From Dallia pectoralis (taxonomy: Eukaryota; Chordata; Actinopteri; Esociformes; Umbridae): a stretch of 64,000 nucleotides of DNA. The translations under genes and the position numbers were made by a program. The notes beneath the pieces are model-generated. The model had not been told where the DNA came from, made no database searches, and was given only the letters and a program-made list of their open reading frames with translations. The stretch lies in NCBI GenBank assembly GCA_029465975.1, contig CM055757.1, positions 2,922,051-2,986,050 on the forward strand, given 5' to 3'. Each line of letters begins with the position of its first letter. Position 1 is the first letter of the stretch. Shown piece by piece: positions 12,376-25,887 of this stretch.

Positions 12376-13173
12376 GGAACAATTTTCATAAGGTTTCTTT
12401 TTCAATCTCTCTCTCCATCTCCGTGTCGATGGAGAGATAAAGATGCAGATGTGTAAAGTGGATAGTGGAATAGAATAGGCAATGTGCAGAGAGAGCAAGA
12501 TAGAGTGTGAGGAAAAAGAGATAGTGAGAGGAAAAAGAGAGAGTGAGAGAGTGAGTGAGTGAGTGCGGGGGGGTTTGGCCATTTGAAGTGTGCTTGCCTA
12601 CCTAGTGACAGACTGCAGGGACGTTGTGAAATGTTCAATACATCATGAAAAGGAAAATATCTGCAGTGGTGTTTTGGGCTTACCCACGTGACCAGGTGTG
12701 GGGGGGTGGAATGCTGTATTGGCCTCCCCCACGTGACCGGTTGAGGTGGGTGTGGAGGGTGTTGACAGGAGGAGAGGGGGCCCAGGGAGATATGGGATTT
12801 GGAAGCCCAGAGGCATGTTCTGGTTCTAGGACTAGTCTAAATGTTTCCCTGTCTGAATATGTTGATGGTCATCAACGTTGTTTGTGACTTCTTTCCAACA
12901 GTGTGCCAACATAATGTTCCTGAATGTCCTTCAAGCCGGCAGAAAGAGCCAATATTTTATTTCTGAGACCTAGCACGCCTGCCAGGGGAACTCTGCCTGG
13001 CTATCTGCTCTCAAAACTCACACACAAACACACACACGTGTTCACACACATGCCAGGAACACGCCTGTCTCCTCTACCAAGTCATTCATATGTGATGTTG
13101 TTTGTCTTCTTGCTCCAGGCACTTTGGACTCTCCAAGCTGAAACGAATACACATGCAAACATATATGCACGCA

Positions 13174-13177
<4 letters not shown>
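12376..13177. other. Non-coding DNA with two CACGTGACC sites
   Basis: GA-rich to about 12570. Two E-box hexamers CACGTG lie at 12685-12690 and 12730-12735, both followed by ACC, inside similar G/T-rich context. Otherwise nothing recognised. Confidence 0.45.

Positions 13178-13220
<43 letters not shown>
13178..13220. repeat. (CA)n microsatellite
   Basis: About 21 CA dinucleotides. Confidence 0.95.
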
Positions 13221-13221
<1 letters not shown>

Positions 13222-13399
13222 CATGCACCAAAAGCTTCAAGGCAGATCAACTTCAAAAACAAGCGTTTGTCAGTGTTACATCTAGAAACTTGACAATTGG
13301 CCACTAGGGGCTACTATCCACTCTGTTATAGTTAAAGGAATTTGTCCCCAATGTGAACGATATGTGAATTACAACAACATTGTCCTAAATTTAAAACAG

Positions 13400-13940
13400 G
13401 CCAAGGGATGAGATACTTAGGAGGCCGGTTGCCACTCCCAGTCTATCTGCAGAGATGGGGAACCTGCCAGAAGTACAACCATTTCTGCAGCACCATATCA
13501 ATCAGGCCTTTATGGTCGAGTCAATAGACGAAATCCAATGAGACCAACTTCTAACTAATGGCAACAAGTAGGTACCGCTCGTCACCTAGCCAGTACCATC
13601 CTTTTCTGTGAAGCATGGTGATGGAAGCATCATGCTACGGGGATGCTTCTCAGCGGCAGGGACTGGCTGACTTAAAGATTGAGTGAAGAATGAAACCGTG
13701 CAAAAAACAGACTGTAAAAAATTCACCTTTCTGCATGACAACGTCCCGAAGCACACAGCTGAGACAGTGCTGGAGTGACAAAGCCCAGGCAAGACCCCTG
13801 TTGAACATATATGTGGTGACCTGGGTAACGCTGCTTACCAAAGCTACCCATCCAATCTGACCTGAGCTTTAGAGGATCTACAGAGAAAATGGGGGGAATT
13901 GTGCAAATCTAGTTGACAGGCGCAAGAAGTCTCATTTATG
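13400..13940 (+). pseudogene. Decayed Tc1-type transposase
   Basis: Plus-strand matches to Tc1 transposase occur in order: an N-terminal linker-like HHINQAFMV region near 13490-13515, KHGDGSIMLRGCFSAAGTG near 13613-13670, a NVPKHTAETV segment near 13740-13770, and PVEHICGDLG near 13798-13827, then ALEDLQRKWGE near 13865-13900. Stops and frame changes interrupt the reading, so it is a dead copy. Terminal repeats were not identified. Confidence 0.75.
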
Positions 13941-14667
13941 TATTTTGATAGCCAGTCATTAAAAAGTTATTATTAGTCAAAAACTTGTTGTATTAGTTAT
14001 AATGCACATTCTTGATTTGGAATTATCTGCATTAATCGGTGTTGTTGTTTTTTTAGCAAACTATCACAACTCTCTCTCTTCCCAACACCCCAGACATGAA
14101 CTCGTCAGGGCAACCAATTCCTCGCTCTTCTTAGGGTTCAACTTTCTGTACAGTGCTGCACAGTCATATTCAAATATGCATGTTGTTAGTCAGCTATATT
14201 GTTCTTCGGTTTCTCCATGACCTCCATGAAACGCTTTCGACACAGGATAAGTGTTTGATGAGAAACGTTTTGCCCTTCTCAGGAGGGTGAGACACTGAAG
14301 GTAGCTGGAAGCCACACAGAATTTATTTTCATGTTTTGTAATTTTAATTTTCTATATGACCTTTCTGGGTTTTTAAACTATAGCAATATGTGAGTGTGTG
14401 AGTGAGTGAAGGAGAATCAAAATTGCTTTGATAAGTACTCTGAGTGACAGTACAATAACCGCTTTTTCCGATCACGTTTATGGCCAATTACAATAATTGA
14501 CTGTGACAATCGGTGATGCCACTTTGACGAGATTGGCACAATAGTGGTCTCTCTTAGGTTTTATAGAGGGTGTATGTAGGTTAACGTCATTTATTATTAG
14601 TTAAGGTTTTTGGAGGGGAGATATTAGTTGTTCTGAATGATTTCTGAAGGCCCTGTAGATACAGTAT
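13941..14667. other. Non-coding DNA
   Basis: No gene or clear element. Short gtgagtgtgtga-type low complexity near 14390. Confidence 0.5.
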
Positions 14668-17390
14668 AACCCTAACCCTTATATCATCCTGTCATAATGG
14701 CTAGCGTACCCTAACCATAACCCTTATATCATCCTGTCATAATGGCTAGCGTACCCTAACCATAACCCTTATATCATCCTGTCATAATGGCTAGCGTACC
14801 CTAACCATAACCCTTATATCATCCTGTCATAATGGCTAGCGTACCCTAACCATAACCCTTATATCATCCTGTCATAATGGCTAGCGTACCCTAACCATAA
14901 CCCTTATATCATCCTGTCATAATGGCTAGCGTGCCTAACCATAACCCTTATATCATCCTGTCATAATGGCTAGCGTACCCTAACCATAACCCTTATATCA
15001 TCCTGTCATAATGGCTAGCGTACCCTAACCATAACCCTTATATCATCCTGTCATAATGGCTAGTGTACCCTAACCATAACCCTTATATCATCCTGTCATA
15101 ATGACTAGCGTACCCTAACCATAACCCTTATATCATCCTGTCATAATGGCTAGTGTACCCTAACCATAACCCTTATATCATCCTGTCATAATGGCTAGCG
15201 TACCCTAACCATAACCCTTATATCATCCTGTCATAATGGCTAGCGTACCCTAACCATAACCCTTATATCATCCTGTCATAATGGCTAGCGTACCCTAACC
15301 ATAACCCTTATATCATCCTGTCATAATGGCTAGCGTACCCTAACCATAACCCTTATATCATCCTGTCATAATGGCTAGCGTACCCTAACCCTTATATCAT
15401 CCTGTCATAATGACTAGCGTACCCTAACCATAACCCTTATATCATCCTGTCATAATGGCTAGCGTACCCTAACCATAACCCTTATATCATCCTGTCATAA
15501 TGGCTAGCGTACCCTAACCATAACCCTTATATCATCCTGTCATAATGGCTAGCGTACCCTAACCCTAACCCTTATATCATCCTGTCATAATGACTAGCGT
15601 ACCCTAACCATAACCCTTATATCATCCTGTCATAATGGCTAGCGTACCCTAACCATAACCCTTATATCATCCTGTCATAATGGCTAGCGTACCCTAACCA
15701 TAACCCTTATATCATCCTGTCATAATGGCTAGCGTACCCTAACCCTAACCCTTATATCATCCTGTCATAATGACTAGCGTACCCTAACCATAACCCTTAT
15801 TTCATCCTGTCATAATGGCTAGCGTACCCTAACCATAACCCTTATATCATCCTGTCATAATGGCTAGCGTACCCTAACCATAACCCTTATATCATCCTGT
15901 CATAATGGCTAGCGTACCCTAACCCTAACCCTTATATCATCCTGTCATAATGACTAGCGTACCCTAACCATAACCCTTATATCATCCTGTCATAATGGCT
16001 AGCGTACCCTAACCATAACCCTTATATCATCCTGTCATAATGGCTAGCGTACCCTAACCCTTATATCATCCTGTCATAATGGCTAGCGTACCCTAACCAT
16101 AACCCTTATATCATCCTGTCATAATGGCTAGCGTACCCTAACCATAACCCTTATATCATCCTGTCATAATGGCTAGCGTACCCTAACCATAACCCTTATA
16201 TCATCCTGTCATAATGGCTAGCGTACCCTAACCATAACCCTTATATCATCCTGTCATAATGGCTAGCGTACCCTAACCATAACCCTTATATCATCCTGTC
16301 ATAATGGCTAGCGTACCCTAAACATAACCCTTATATCATCCTGTCATAATGGCTAGCGTACCCTAACCCTAACCCTTATATCATCCTGTCATAATGGCTA
16401 GCGTACCCTAACCATAACCCTTATATCATCCTGTCATAATGGCTAGCGTACCCTAACCATAACCCTTATATCATCCTGTCATAATGGCTAGCGTACCCTA
16501 AACATAACCCTTATATCATCCTGTCATAATGGCTAGCGTACCCTAACCCTTATATCATCCTGTCATAATGGCTAGCGTACCCTAACCATAACCCTTATAT
16601 CATCCTGTCATAATGGCTAGCGTACCCTAACCATAACCCTTATATCATCCAGTCATAATGGCTAGCGTACCCTAACCCTAACCCTTATATCATCCTGTCA
16701 TAATGGCTAGCGTACCCTAACCCTTATATCATCCTGTCATAATGGCTAGCGTACCCTAACCCTTATATCATCCTGTCATAATGGCTAGCGTACCCTAACC
16801 ATAACCCTTATATCATCCTGTCATAATGGCTAGCGTACCCTAACCATAACCCTTATATCATCCTGTCATAATGACTAGCGTACCCTAACCATAACCCTTA
16901 TATCATCCTGTCATAATGGCTAGCGTACCCTAACCATAACCCTTATATCATCCTGTCATAATGGCTAGCGTACCCTAACCCTTATATCATCCTGTCATAA
17001 TGGCTAGCGTACCCTAACCCTTATATCATCCTGTCATAATGGCTAGCGTACCCTAACCATAACCCTTATATCATCCTGTCATAATGGCTAGCGTACCCTA
17101 ACCATAACCCTTATATCATCCTGTCATAATGGCTAGCGTACCCTAACCATAAACCTTATATCATCCTGTCATAATGGCTAGCGTACCCTAACCATAACCC
17201 TTATATCATCCTGTCATAATGGCTAGCGTACCCTAAACATAACCCTTATATCATCCTGTCATAATGGCTAGCGTACCCTAAACATAACCCTTATATCATC
17301 CTGTCATAATGGCTAGCGTACCCTAACCATAACCCTTATATCATCCTGTCATAATGGCTAGCGTACCCTAACCATAACCCTTATATCATC
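14668..17390. repeat. 45/39-bp minisatellite carrying telomere-like hexamers
   Basis: About 60 units. Each unit has a 27-bp core (tatatcatcctgtcataatg then gctagcgta, overlapping slightly at the ends by my division) preceded by hexamers CCCTAA CCATAA CCCTTA. Some units lack one hexamer and are 39 bp (for example near 15385 and 16055). Some have CCCTAACCCTAACCC in place of the CCATAA form. Point variants include atgactagc and ccctaaacat. No open frame spans the array. Confidence 0.96.
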
Positions 17391-17842
17391 TAGTCTGAAT
17401 GAACGCTGTGATATTTTGTTGCACACGTCCTTTAAGAGAAAACCTTCACCCATCTCACTCACCACCCCCATGTCTTTATTGTCCTCTTCTCCACCTCCTC
17501 ATTTCTTCCCCTCTTCTCTTCTCTAATTCCCTGTTTTCTTCTCTTCTCCTCGCCTTCCTTCTCCTCTGCTCCCCTCATTTCTTCTCCGATTACCTCTAAT
17601 TTCTCCTCTTCTCCCTTCCCTCCTTCTCTTCTCCCGTCCCTCCTTTCTTCCCTTCTTCAACTCTTCCTCCTCCTCCGCTCCCCTCGCTCATTTCTTCTCC
17701 TCTCCTTTCTCATTTCTTCTGCTCTTGGCTCCTCTCGTATAATTTCCTTCATTTTACTCTTTATGTTTTATTGTGTCCTTGTTGAAGTAGGCCTTTGGGC
17801 TGTCAGACATCAGAAACACACACAAGTAGCTCCAGACGTGTC
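17391..17842. other. Pyrimidine-rich non-coding DNA
   Basis: CT-rich from about 17450 to 17760 without a clean repeat unit. Nothing coding. Confidence 0.55.
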
Positions 17843-17963
17843 ACGCACACACACACACACACACACGCACACACACACACACACACACCCTGCTCTGTCC
17901 AGACATCACACACACACACACACGCACACACACACACACACACACCCTGCTCTGTCCAGACAT

Positions 17964-17995
<32 letters not shown>

Positions 17996-18018
17996 GCTCT
18001 GTCCAGACATCACACACG

Positions 18019-18054
<36 letters not shown>

Positions 18055-18107
18055 GCTCTGTCCAGACATCACACACACACACACACCCTGCTCTGTCCAG
18101 ACATCAC

Positions 18108-18139
<32 letters not shown>

Positions 18140-18170
18140 CCTGCTCTGTCCAGACATCACACACACACAC
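17843..18170. repeat. (CA)n blocks alternating with a 19-bp spacer
   Basis: Six blocks of (CA)n, some with CG interruptions, separated by the spacer ccctgctctgtccagacat. The unit is the spacer plus a CA tract of variable length. Confidence 0.94.
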
Positions 18171-18752
18171 CATGAGAGATCTTCCTCTTGACTGTCTCAC
18201 CTTCTACTCAGAGAATATTGATGTTGTATTACAGCTCCTCTTTTCAGTGTCGTCCTTTGTTCCCCCCCTAACCCCCTCCCCCACTCCCTCATCCCATACA
18301 CCTCGTCCACCTTGGGCACTGTATATTTTCGGTATTTCATTCATTTGTCTTTTTCTCCTTGGGCGTTCAGGGGACAGGCGGCCATCAAGTTGCGAGCTCT
18401 GTGTGCGTGTGTGTGTGTGCGCTTGTGTGTGTGCGTGCGTGTTGGCGAGTAGAATTACCGCCTCTTACCCCTCCCCATCTCAGTTTTTTTCACATATGTT
18501 GGCTGGGGAGTGGGCACACTTAGGTGGTCTGCATTGTTGGCATAGTTTCTGTATTCTGCCCCCAGTACCCTGACGCTGTGTCCTTCACCTCTTGTCCCAC
18601 TGGCTGCTGGGTAAAAACCAGACTGCTGGCGCTGGTCATATATGTGGAGTGCCCCGTTGTCTCATCCACCGCTGGAGAAATATCTCATCTCCTCAGCGAA
18701 CACATCTGAGGTTGCCGTAGATCTGGCCATGTTGCTTTGCATTTCAGCTGGT
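18171..18752. other. Non-coding DNA
   Basis: Contains a GT-rich patch near 18400-18440. No recognised gene. Confidence 0.5.
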
Positions 18753-19628
18753 GGAGAATAATGTCACTGTCTCTGGACCAGACTCCAGAAGCAGTCTTAC
18801 TGGAGGATGTGGTTGGGTTCAAGTCTCCTCCATCCTTCCTCACGTTCTCTGATGGGCTGAGGCTTTTGTCTGACCTTTAACCCTCAACTGTGTAAAGTTA
18901 ACGCCCATGAGTCTAGTTGCGTCAGGAGGAGAGTATTCTGATCCGATATGGAGTTACGTTTGTCCCATCTATGTTGTGTAGCTTAGTGGCGCACACAACC
19001 AGGTTATTGGAAGGTTTTAATTTGTAATTTCTCCCCATTAAATATTTAAGTTTGTTAGTCAATTGAATTGTTCACGTTATAGGTCAAATTAGTTCTGACA
19101 CGATTTATCTTGACTTTACCTCATTTTTCATATCACAAAAACCTGGGGTGTGTAGACTTTTTATATCTATTGTAGTTCATAACTGTATCTGGAGAATAAT
19201 GTCACTGTCTCTGGACCAGACTCCAGAAGCAGTCTTACTGGAGGATGTGGTTGGGTTCAAGTCTCCTCCATCCTTCCTCACGTTCTCTGATGGGCTGAGG
19301 CTTTTGTCTGACCTTTAACCCTCAACTGTGTAAAGTTAACGCCCATGAGTCTAGTTGCGTCAGGAGGAGAGTATTCTGATCCGATATGGAGTTACGTTTG
19401 TCCCATCTCTGTTGTGTAGCTTAGTGGCGCACACAACCAGGTTATTGGAAGGTTTTAATTTGTAATTTCTCCCCATTAAATATTTAAGTTTGTTAGTCAA
19501 TTGAATTGTTCACGTTATAGGTCAAATTAGTTCTGACACGATTTATCTTGACTTTACCTCATTTTTCATATCACAAAAACCTGGGGTGTGTAGACTTTTT
19601 ATATCTATTGTAGTTCATAACTGTATCT
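18753..19628. repeat. Tandem duplication of a 438-bp segment (2 copies)
   Basis: Copy 1 spans 18753-19190 and copy 2 spans 19191-19628. I saw one substitution between them (ccatctatg versus ccatctctg). Each copy ends with a transposon terminus reading ggggtgtgtagactttttat, preceded by caattgaattgttcacgtta. The reverse complement of the same terminus appears at 25333-25480, so the duplicated segment includes one end of a dispersed DNA transposon. Confidence 0.95.
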
Positions 19629-19687
19629 GTGTTTGTGGATTTGATTTTAGGAAATCAATAAGCAGGATAATGAGTAGGACCTGTAAT

Positions 19688-20008
19688 ACACACACACACA
19701 CATGCACACACACACACACACACACATGCCCACACACACGCACACATGCCCACACACACACACACACACACATGCCCACACACACACACACATGCACACA
19801 CACACACACATGCCCACACACACACACACACACACATGCCCACACACACACACACACACATGCCCACACACACACATATGCCCACACACACACACACACA
19901 CATGCCCACACACACACACACACACACACATGCCCACACACACACACATGCCCACACACACACACATGCCCACACACACATGCCCACACACACACGCCCA
20001 CACACATG

Positions 20009-20041
<33 letters not shown>

Positions 20042-20050
20042 TCCCACACA
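19688..20050. repeat. CA-rich array with regular TGCCCA interruptions
   Basis: Runs of CA broken by atgccca at irregular spacing. Open frames in all directions (His/Thr or Cys/Val) are not genes. Confidence 0.94.
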
Positions 20051-20639
20051 CACCTTCACATTCACAGACACAGCTTGTGTGTGGTGACACAGCAGGCCTG
20101 TTTAATTAAGACCCTGATTTCCCAAAAGACACTGGGGCATTTTCTCCCACCGTCCGGATTGTGTCTTTATTAGTGGTTCTGTGAGAACACGCCACAAATG
20201 TAATGTGCAGGTAAAAACAACACAGTCTGAGTTTACATTTCCCAGACCCCTGGTGCACTGTAAGATATATAGAAGGGTTTTAATTCTCATCAATCAATAA
20301 CATTTAATCCATAAAGCAGTTTTTACATCAGCAGTTGTTACAAAGGCCTTTACAGACACTCAACCTGAAACCCCTAAGAGCATCACAGTGAAATATATAC
20401 ATTGATCGATGCCCTATTTAAACACTTTTGTCGTGTTTGTTTCCAATGAAAACAATGCCATTTCTACGGTAGTTTATACAGAACCCTTTCAGAATCAGGT
20501 TAATTTCGCTAAGTAAGTTTACACAGGACAAGAAATGTGTACTGACACCTAGCTGCAACCTTTAAAACACACATTCTAAACATAAACGAACAGAGCAAAC
20601 AGAGCAATGTATAGTTATAGTTCACATATGTCCAGTGAG
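20051..20639. other. Non-coding DNA
   Basis: No feature recognised. Confidence 0.5.
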
Positions 20640-21480
20640 GTTTTATGTGTCAGTGCCGATACTGACGATACTTTTCCTCAAGTCCACTCTCATCTCCGCT
20701 GTCTTTTGAGCGTTGAGCTCCAAGTTGTTCAGGCTGCGCCAGGACTCCAGATGGTCAATCTCCCCCTGTAGGCGGACTCCGGTGAATATGGAGGATGAAG
20801 TGGAAAGCCATGTTCATGTGTCATCCACGGACCTATTTGCTCTGTAGGCGAACTGCACTGGGTCTATTACTGGGTCCGTGAGGGACTTGAGGTGGGACAT
20901 GACCAGGTACTCAAAGGACTTCATTGCCACAGAGGTCAGGGCGACTGGTCTGTAGTCATTTATCCTGTGTTACTTGGGGACTGGGATGATGGTTGATTGA
21001 CCCTGATGGGGACGGTCTGCTGTTGGTGGTCGGACACCACTGGACGGGGAATCATGGCAGGACTGATTCTTAGTTTTTCTAATCGGCAGTATAACTTGTT
21101 CAGGTTGTTGGCAAGCTGCAGATAGACGGTATCCTGGGGTGATTTGCATTTGTAATTCATTTGATTCCCCTCCAGACTGCAGCTGTATCAATCGCTGAGA
21201 GCTGTTCTTTCCACTTCTCTCCATACAGGCCCTTAGTCTCTCTTAATGCTTTCCCAAATCTGTATTTTGCCTCCCTGAATTTATTTCTGCCGTCGCTCTT
21301 GACTGGTCCTTCTTGTCTGTGCGCAGCCGTCTGTGTTTAGCTGTGAACCAGGGTTTGTTGTTATTATAGCGCACCCGGGTTTGTGTTGTAATGCAGCTGT
21401 CCTCACAGAAGCTGGTGTAGTCACAGCATCAGTATTATTCATATGGGTACTCATAGTGTCACACCTTCTCACCTCTGACT
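20640..21480 (-). pseudogene. L2-like LINE fragment: linker and reverse transcriptase
   Basis: Read on the minus strand from 21480 downward, translations show NNKPWFTAKLRRLRTDKKDQ-like and FREAKYRFGKALRETKGLY linker segments. They continue with LANNLNKLYCRLE, IIPVPK, DYRPVALTSVAMKSFEYLVM, SLTDPVIDPVQFAYRANRSVDD, and LNNLELNAQKTAEM. These are recognisable reverse-transcriptase landmarks of the L2/CR1-type non-LTR group common in fish. Frameshifts, stops and an internal deletion after RANRSVDD make it inactive. The missing endonuclease part may be the fragment at 24890-25332 on the same strand. Confidence 0.8.
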
Positions 21481-21486
21481 TCGCTC

Positions 21487-21990
21487 GTGCAACTCCTCCT
21501 TAACTTGTGCAACTCCTCCTTCGCTCGTGCAACTCCTCCTTCACTTGTGCAACTCCTCCTTCGCTCGTGCAACTCCTCCTTCGCTCGTGCAACTCCTCCT
21601 TAACTTGTGCAACTTCTCCTTCACTCGTGCAACTCCTCCTTCACTCGTGCAACTCCTCCTTCACTTGTGCAACTCCTCCTTCGCTCATGCAACTCCTCCT
21701 TCGCTCGTGCAACTCCTCCTTCGCTCGTGCAACTCCTCCTTCGCTTGTGCAACTCCTCCTACACTTGTGCAACTCCTCCTTCGCTCGTGCAACTCCTCCT
21801 TCGCTCGTGCAACTCCTCCTTCGCTCGTGCAACTCCTCCTTCACTTGTGCAACTCCTCCTTCGCTCGTGCAACTCCTCCTTCGCTTGTGCAACTCCTCCT
21901 TCACTTGTGCAACTCCTCCTTCGCTCGTGCAACTCCTCCTTCGCTCGTGCAACTCCTCCTTCACTTGTGCAACTCCTCCTTCGCTCGTGG
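21487..21990. repeat. 20-bp minisatellite
   Basis: About 25 units of exactly 20 bp, tgcaactcctccttcgctcg with variants cttcacttg, cttaacttg and ctacacttg. It directly abuts the LINE fragment. Overlapping frames on both strands are spurious. Confidence 0.97.
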
Positions 21991-23542
<1,552 letters not shown>

Positions 23543-24122
23543 TCGCCTTTGGCTAAGCCACACCCTAGAATGTAGATTGACCAATCACAGCACAGCCAAG
23601 AATGAGCTCGGGCAGAGGAGTTTTTCACAGCGCTCCTTTGACTTTAACATGGGCCGTCTCATATTTCTGATCTCGGCAGTTTATTACCGTCGTAGTTTTA
23701 TCCAAAATATAGTTAAACGTTGTTATACTCACGTAGTCAGTTTGCTTTGTAATAACGATTATAGAAGTGAATAGAGACCTACCCAGCTTTGCATGAACAG
23801 TGTTGCTCCTTGATATTGTTAGTCCCAGCCTCCGTCTCGATTAGTAGGATATGCGGTGGTTAATTATTTCACTGTGACCGGTATGCGTTTACCTCTTTGG
23901 ATGCCTTGTTTCACCTGTATGTCTTGAATATAGCCTTCAAACGCATATTGCAGCCCCTCTTGCCTACTTCTACCGGACACTTTATTTGCTTCTTTATAAA
24001 AGTTTGATACAATTTCATCAGTAAGAGCTGTCACAGCATAATGTTGATACCAAACCATAGCCCATATGAAGTTGTCGGACGTAGCAACAGTAACTAAGGG
24101 GGGCGGGGCTTAGCCAAAGTGA
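23543..24122. mobile_element. ISL2EU/Harbinger-like non-autonomous element (short copy)
   Basis: The left end is tcgcctttggctaagccaca after AT. The right end is ggcttagccaaagtga, with one G missing compared with the copy at 47567-48440. About 580 bp shared with that copy flank a deletion of roughly 300 bp that removes the transposase fragment, so this is an internal-deletion, MITE-like derivative. Confidence 0.82.
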
Positions 24123-24123
24123 T

Positions 24124-24240
24124 AACTTGTTTGGTCTCGCGGCCCACAGGAAAAAAACGTAAAGTTTTTTGCGGCCCACCAGGTTGTGCTTGCGGCCCAA
24201 GTGTGGGCCGCGGCCCTATGGTTAAGAATAGGTGTCTTAA
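24124..24240. mobile_element. Possible hAT-type transposon end
   Basis: GC-rich stretch with repeated gcggccca and gtgggccgcggccc followed by tatggttaagaataggtg. It resembles the ends of degenerate hAT elements on the minus strand (a TTCTTAACC start followed by GGGCCGC motifs). Weak evidence. Confidence 0.35.
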
Positions 24241-24889
24241 GGAATATGCCTAATCACTAGACTGTCCATATCATGTCCATACACATTCTCATTGATTATC
24301 CACTCAGTTACAATCTCAGTTACAATTTCTAAAGGACATCTGAACTCTGACGAGACATTGTACATTAGCACAATTGCATATACATTTATTTACATATTTA
24401 TATTTACATATTACATATTCTCGCAACGGTTCGTCTCTCGTTTGTATTCGTTCTTAAATGTGTGTGTTAATTTTTGCAGGATTTTGTGTAAACAGACTCG
24501 GCGAATGAAACTTTCTTATTCTGATACTATCATACACATTTGCTATTAATAAATCTTTTGCACGAGGTCACTCTTATATCTCACCGAATCAGAACTTTTT
24601 TTCCTGGCCTTCAAAGATGCAAACGTTTTGAATCACTTCATCAAAATCAATGCCTTTGGCCAATTCGCTTTCGATAGATAATATTACAAGATCGGAAAGC
24701 TTTGATTGTCTCATTGAAGATCGCAAACAGTTTCCATATAAGTTCAGCTTTTAAAAAAACTATTTTTACATGAAGCCACAGACACACAGATGACCAGAAA
24801 TAATTGCAGTCTTAGTGAGAGGATTGTGAGAGATTGTAGGAAGTCCCATTAAGCTATGAATTTCAAAACGTCAAATAACAAACAAAAAT
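24241..24889. other. Non-coding DNA
   Basis: AT-rich. No feature recognised. Confidence 0.5.
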
Positions 24890-25332
24890 TGAAACACTTT
24901 CCACACAGTGGTCTAGCGCATTTGCATCTCTGGTCTGGATATAATGCATTATTTTTATCTAGGTTGCTCGTGGCTCAGGTTACCTTTTGTCAAAGTCACC
25001 AAGGACAGTAACTAGAGAGTCCGGGAATAGCCGTTCAGTCGCCAGTATTTGTTCTGCTAGCGGCCTTTGAGCCTCCTTCAGGTTACCCAGCAGAGGAATG
25101 TAAACATCAACCAGTACACATGATGAGAACTCCCGCGGATTGTAGAATGGCTAACAGTTAATGAAAAATGACTCAAATCAGGAGAACAGTACTGTGAGAT
25201 GACAGTTATGTGGTTACCCCATCTGTCGTTTATATAGAGGCACATTCCACCACCCTTCTTTTTGCCGGTTAGTTCTGAACTCCGATCCGCCCATACAATT
25301 GTAGAACCGGGCTAATGCAGCGCAGAGTCCGG
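24890..25332 (-). pseudogene. L2-like LINE fragment: endonuclease domain
   Basis: On the minus strand, degenerate frames read SELTGKKKGGGMCLYIN, then after a small frame change NREFSSCVLVDVYIPLLGN, ERLFPDSLVTVLGDF, and TRDANALDHCVES. These correspond in order to the apurinic-type endonuclease of L2/CR1-class LINEs (the GGG-LCLYIN, VYIP and LGDFN landmarks). It lies 5' of the reverse-transcriptase fragment at 20640-21480 in element orientation, so both could be one dismembered insertion. Confidence 0.78.
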
Positions 25333-25490
25333 TATACACTGGATATAAAAAGTCTACACACCCTGTTAAAATGCCAGGCTTTTGTGATGTGAAGAAATGA
25401 CACAAAGATAAATCATGTCAGGACCTTATCCACCTTTAATGTGAACAATTCAATTGAAAAACAAACTAGTGCACACCTCAGGGCAAGGTT
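25333..25490. mobile_element. Solo end of a dispersed DNA transposon
   Basis: Begins actggatataaaaagtctac and continues through gatgtgaagaaatgacacaa and caattcaattgaaaaacaaa. It is the reverse complement of the terminus seen twice at about 19040-19175 and 19480-19613. Orientation is outward relative to those ends, so they are not the two ends of one element. Confidence 0.7.
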
Positions 25491-25526
25491 GCCAACTTGA
25501 ATGGTGCCAGGATCAAACCAAAACTC

Positions 25527-25887
25527 ATATAGAACCCCTTCAGTAATCATATAGAACCCTGTCAGTACTCATATAGAACCCCTTCAGTACTCATATAGAA
25601 CACCATCAGTACTCATATAGAACCCCATCAGTACTGAAATAGAACCCCTTCAGTACTCATATAGAACCCCATCAGTACTCATATAGAACCCCTTCAGTAC
25701 TCATATAGAACCCCTTCAGTACTCATATAGAACCCCTTCAGTACTCATATAGAACCCCATCAGTACTCATATAGAACCCCTTCAGTACTCATATAGAACC
25801 CCATCAGTACTCATATAGAACCCCATCAGTACTCATATAGAACCCCTTCAGTACTCATATAGAACCCCATCAGTACTCATATAGAAC
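25527..25887. repeat. 22-bp minisatellite
   Basis: About 16 units containing catatagaaccccttcagta, with alternates catcagta. Confidence 0.95.

Noticed and set aside
12645..12887. 80-residue frame near the paired E-boxes
   Set aside because: No recognisable similarity, low-complexity Gly/Trp content and no splice or promoter support.
19586..20173. Cys/Val- and His/Thr-rich frames in CA arrays
   Set aside because: Dinucleotide repeats read as codons. The same type of frame appears at every CA array in the window.
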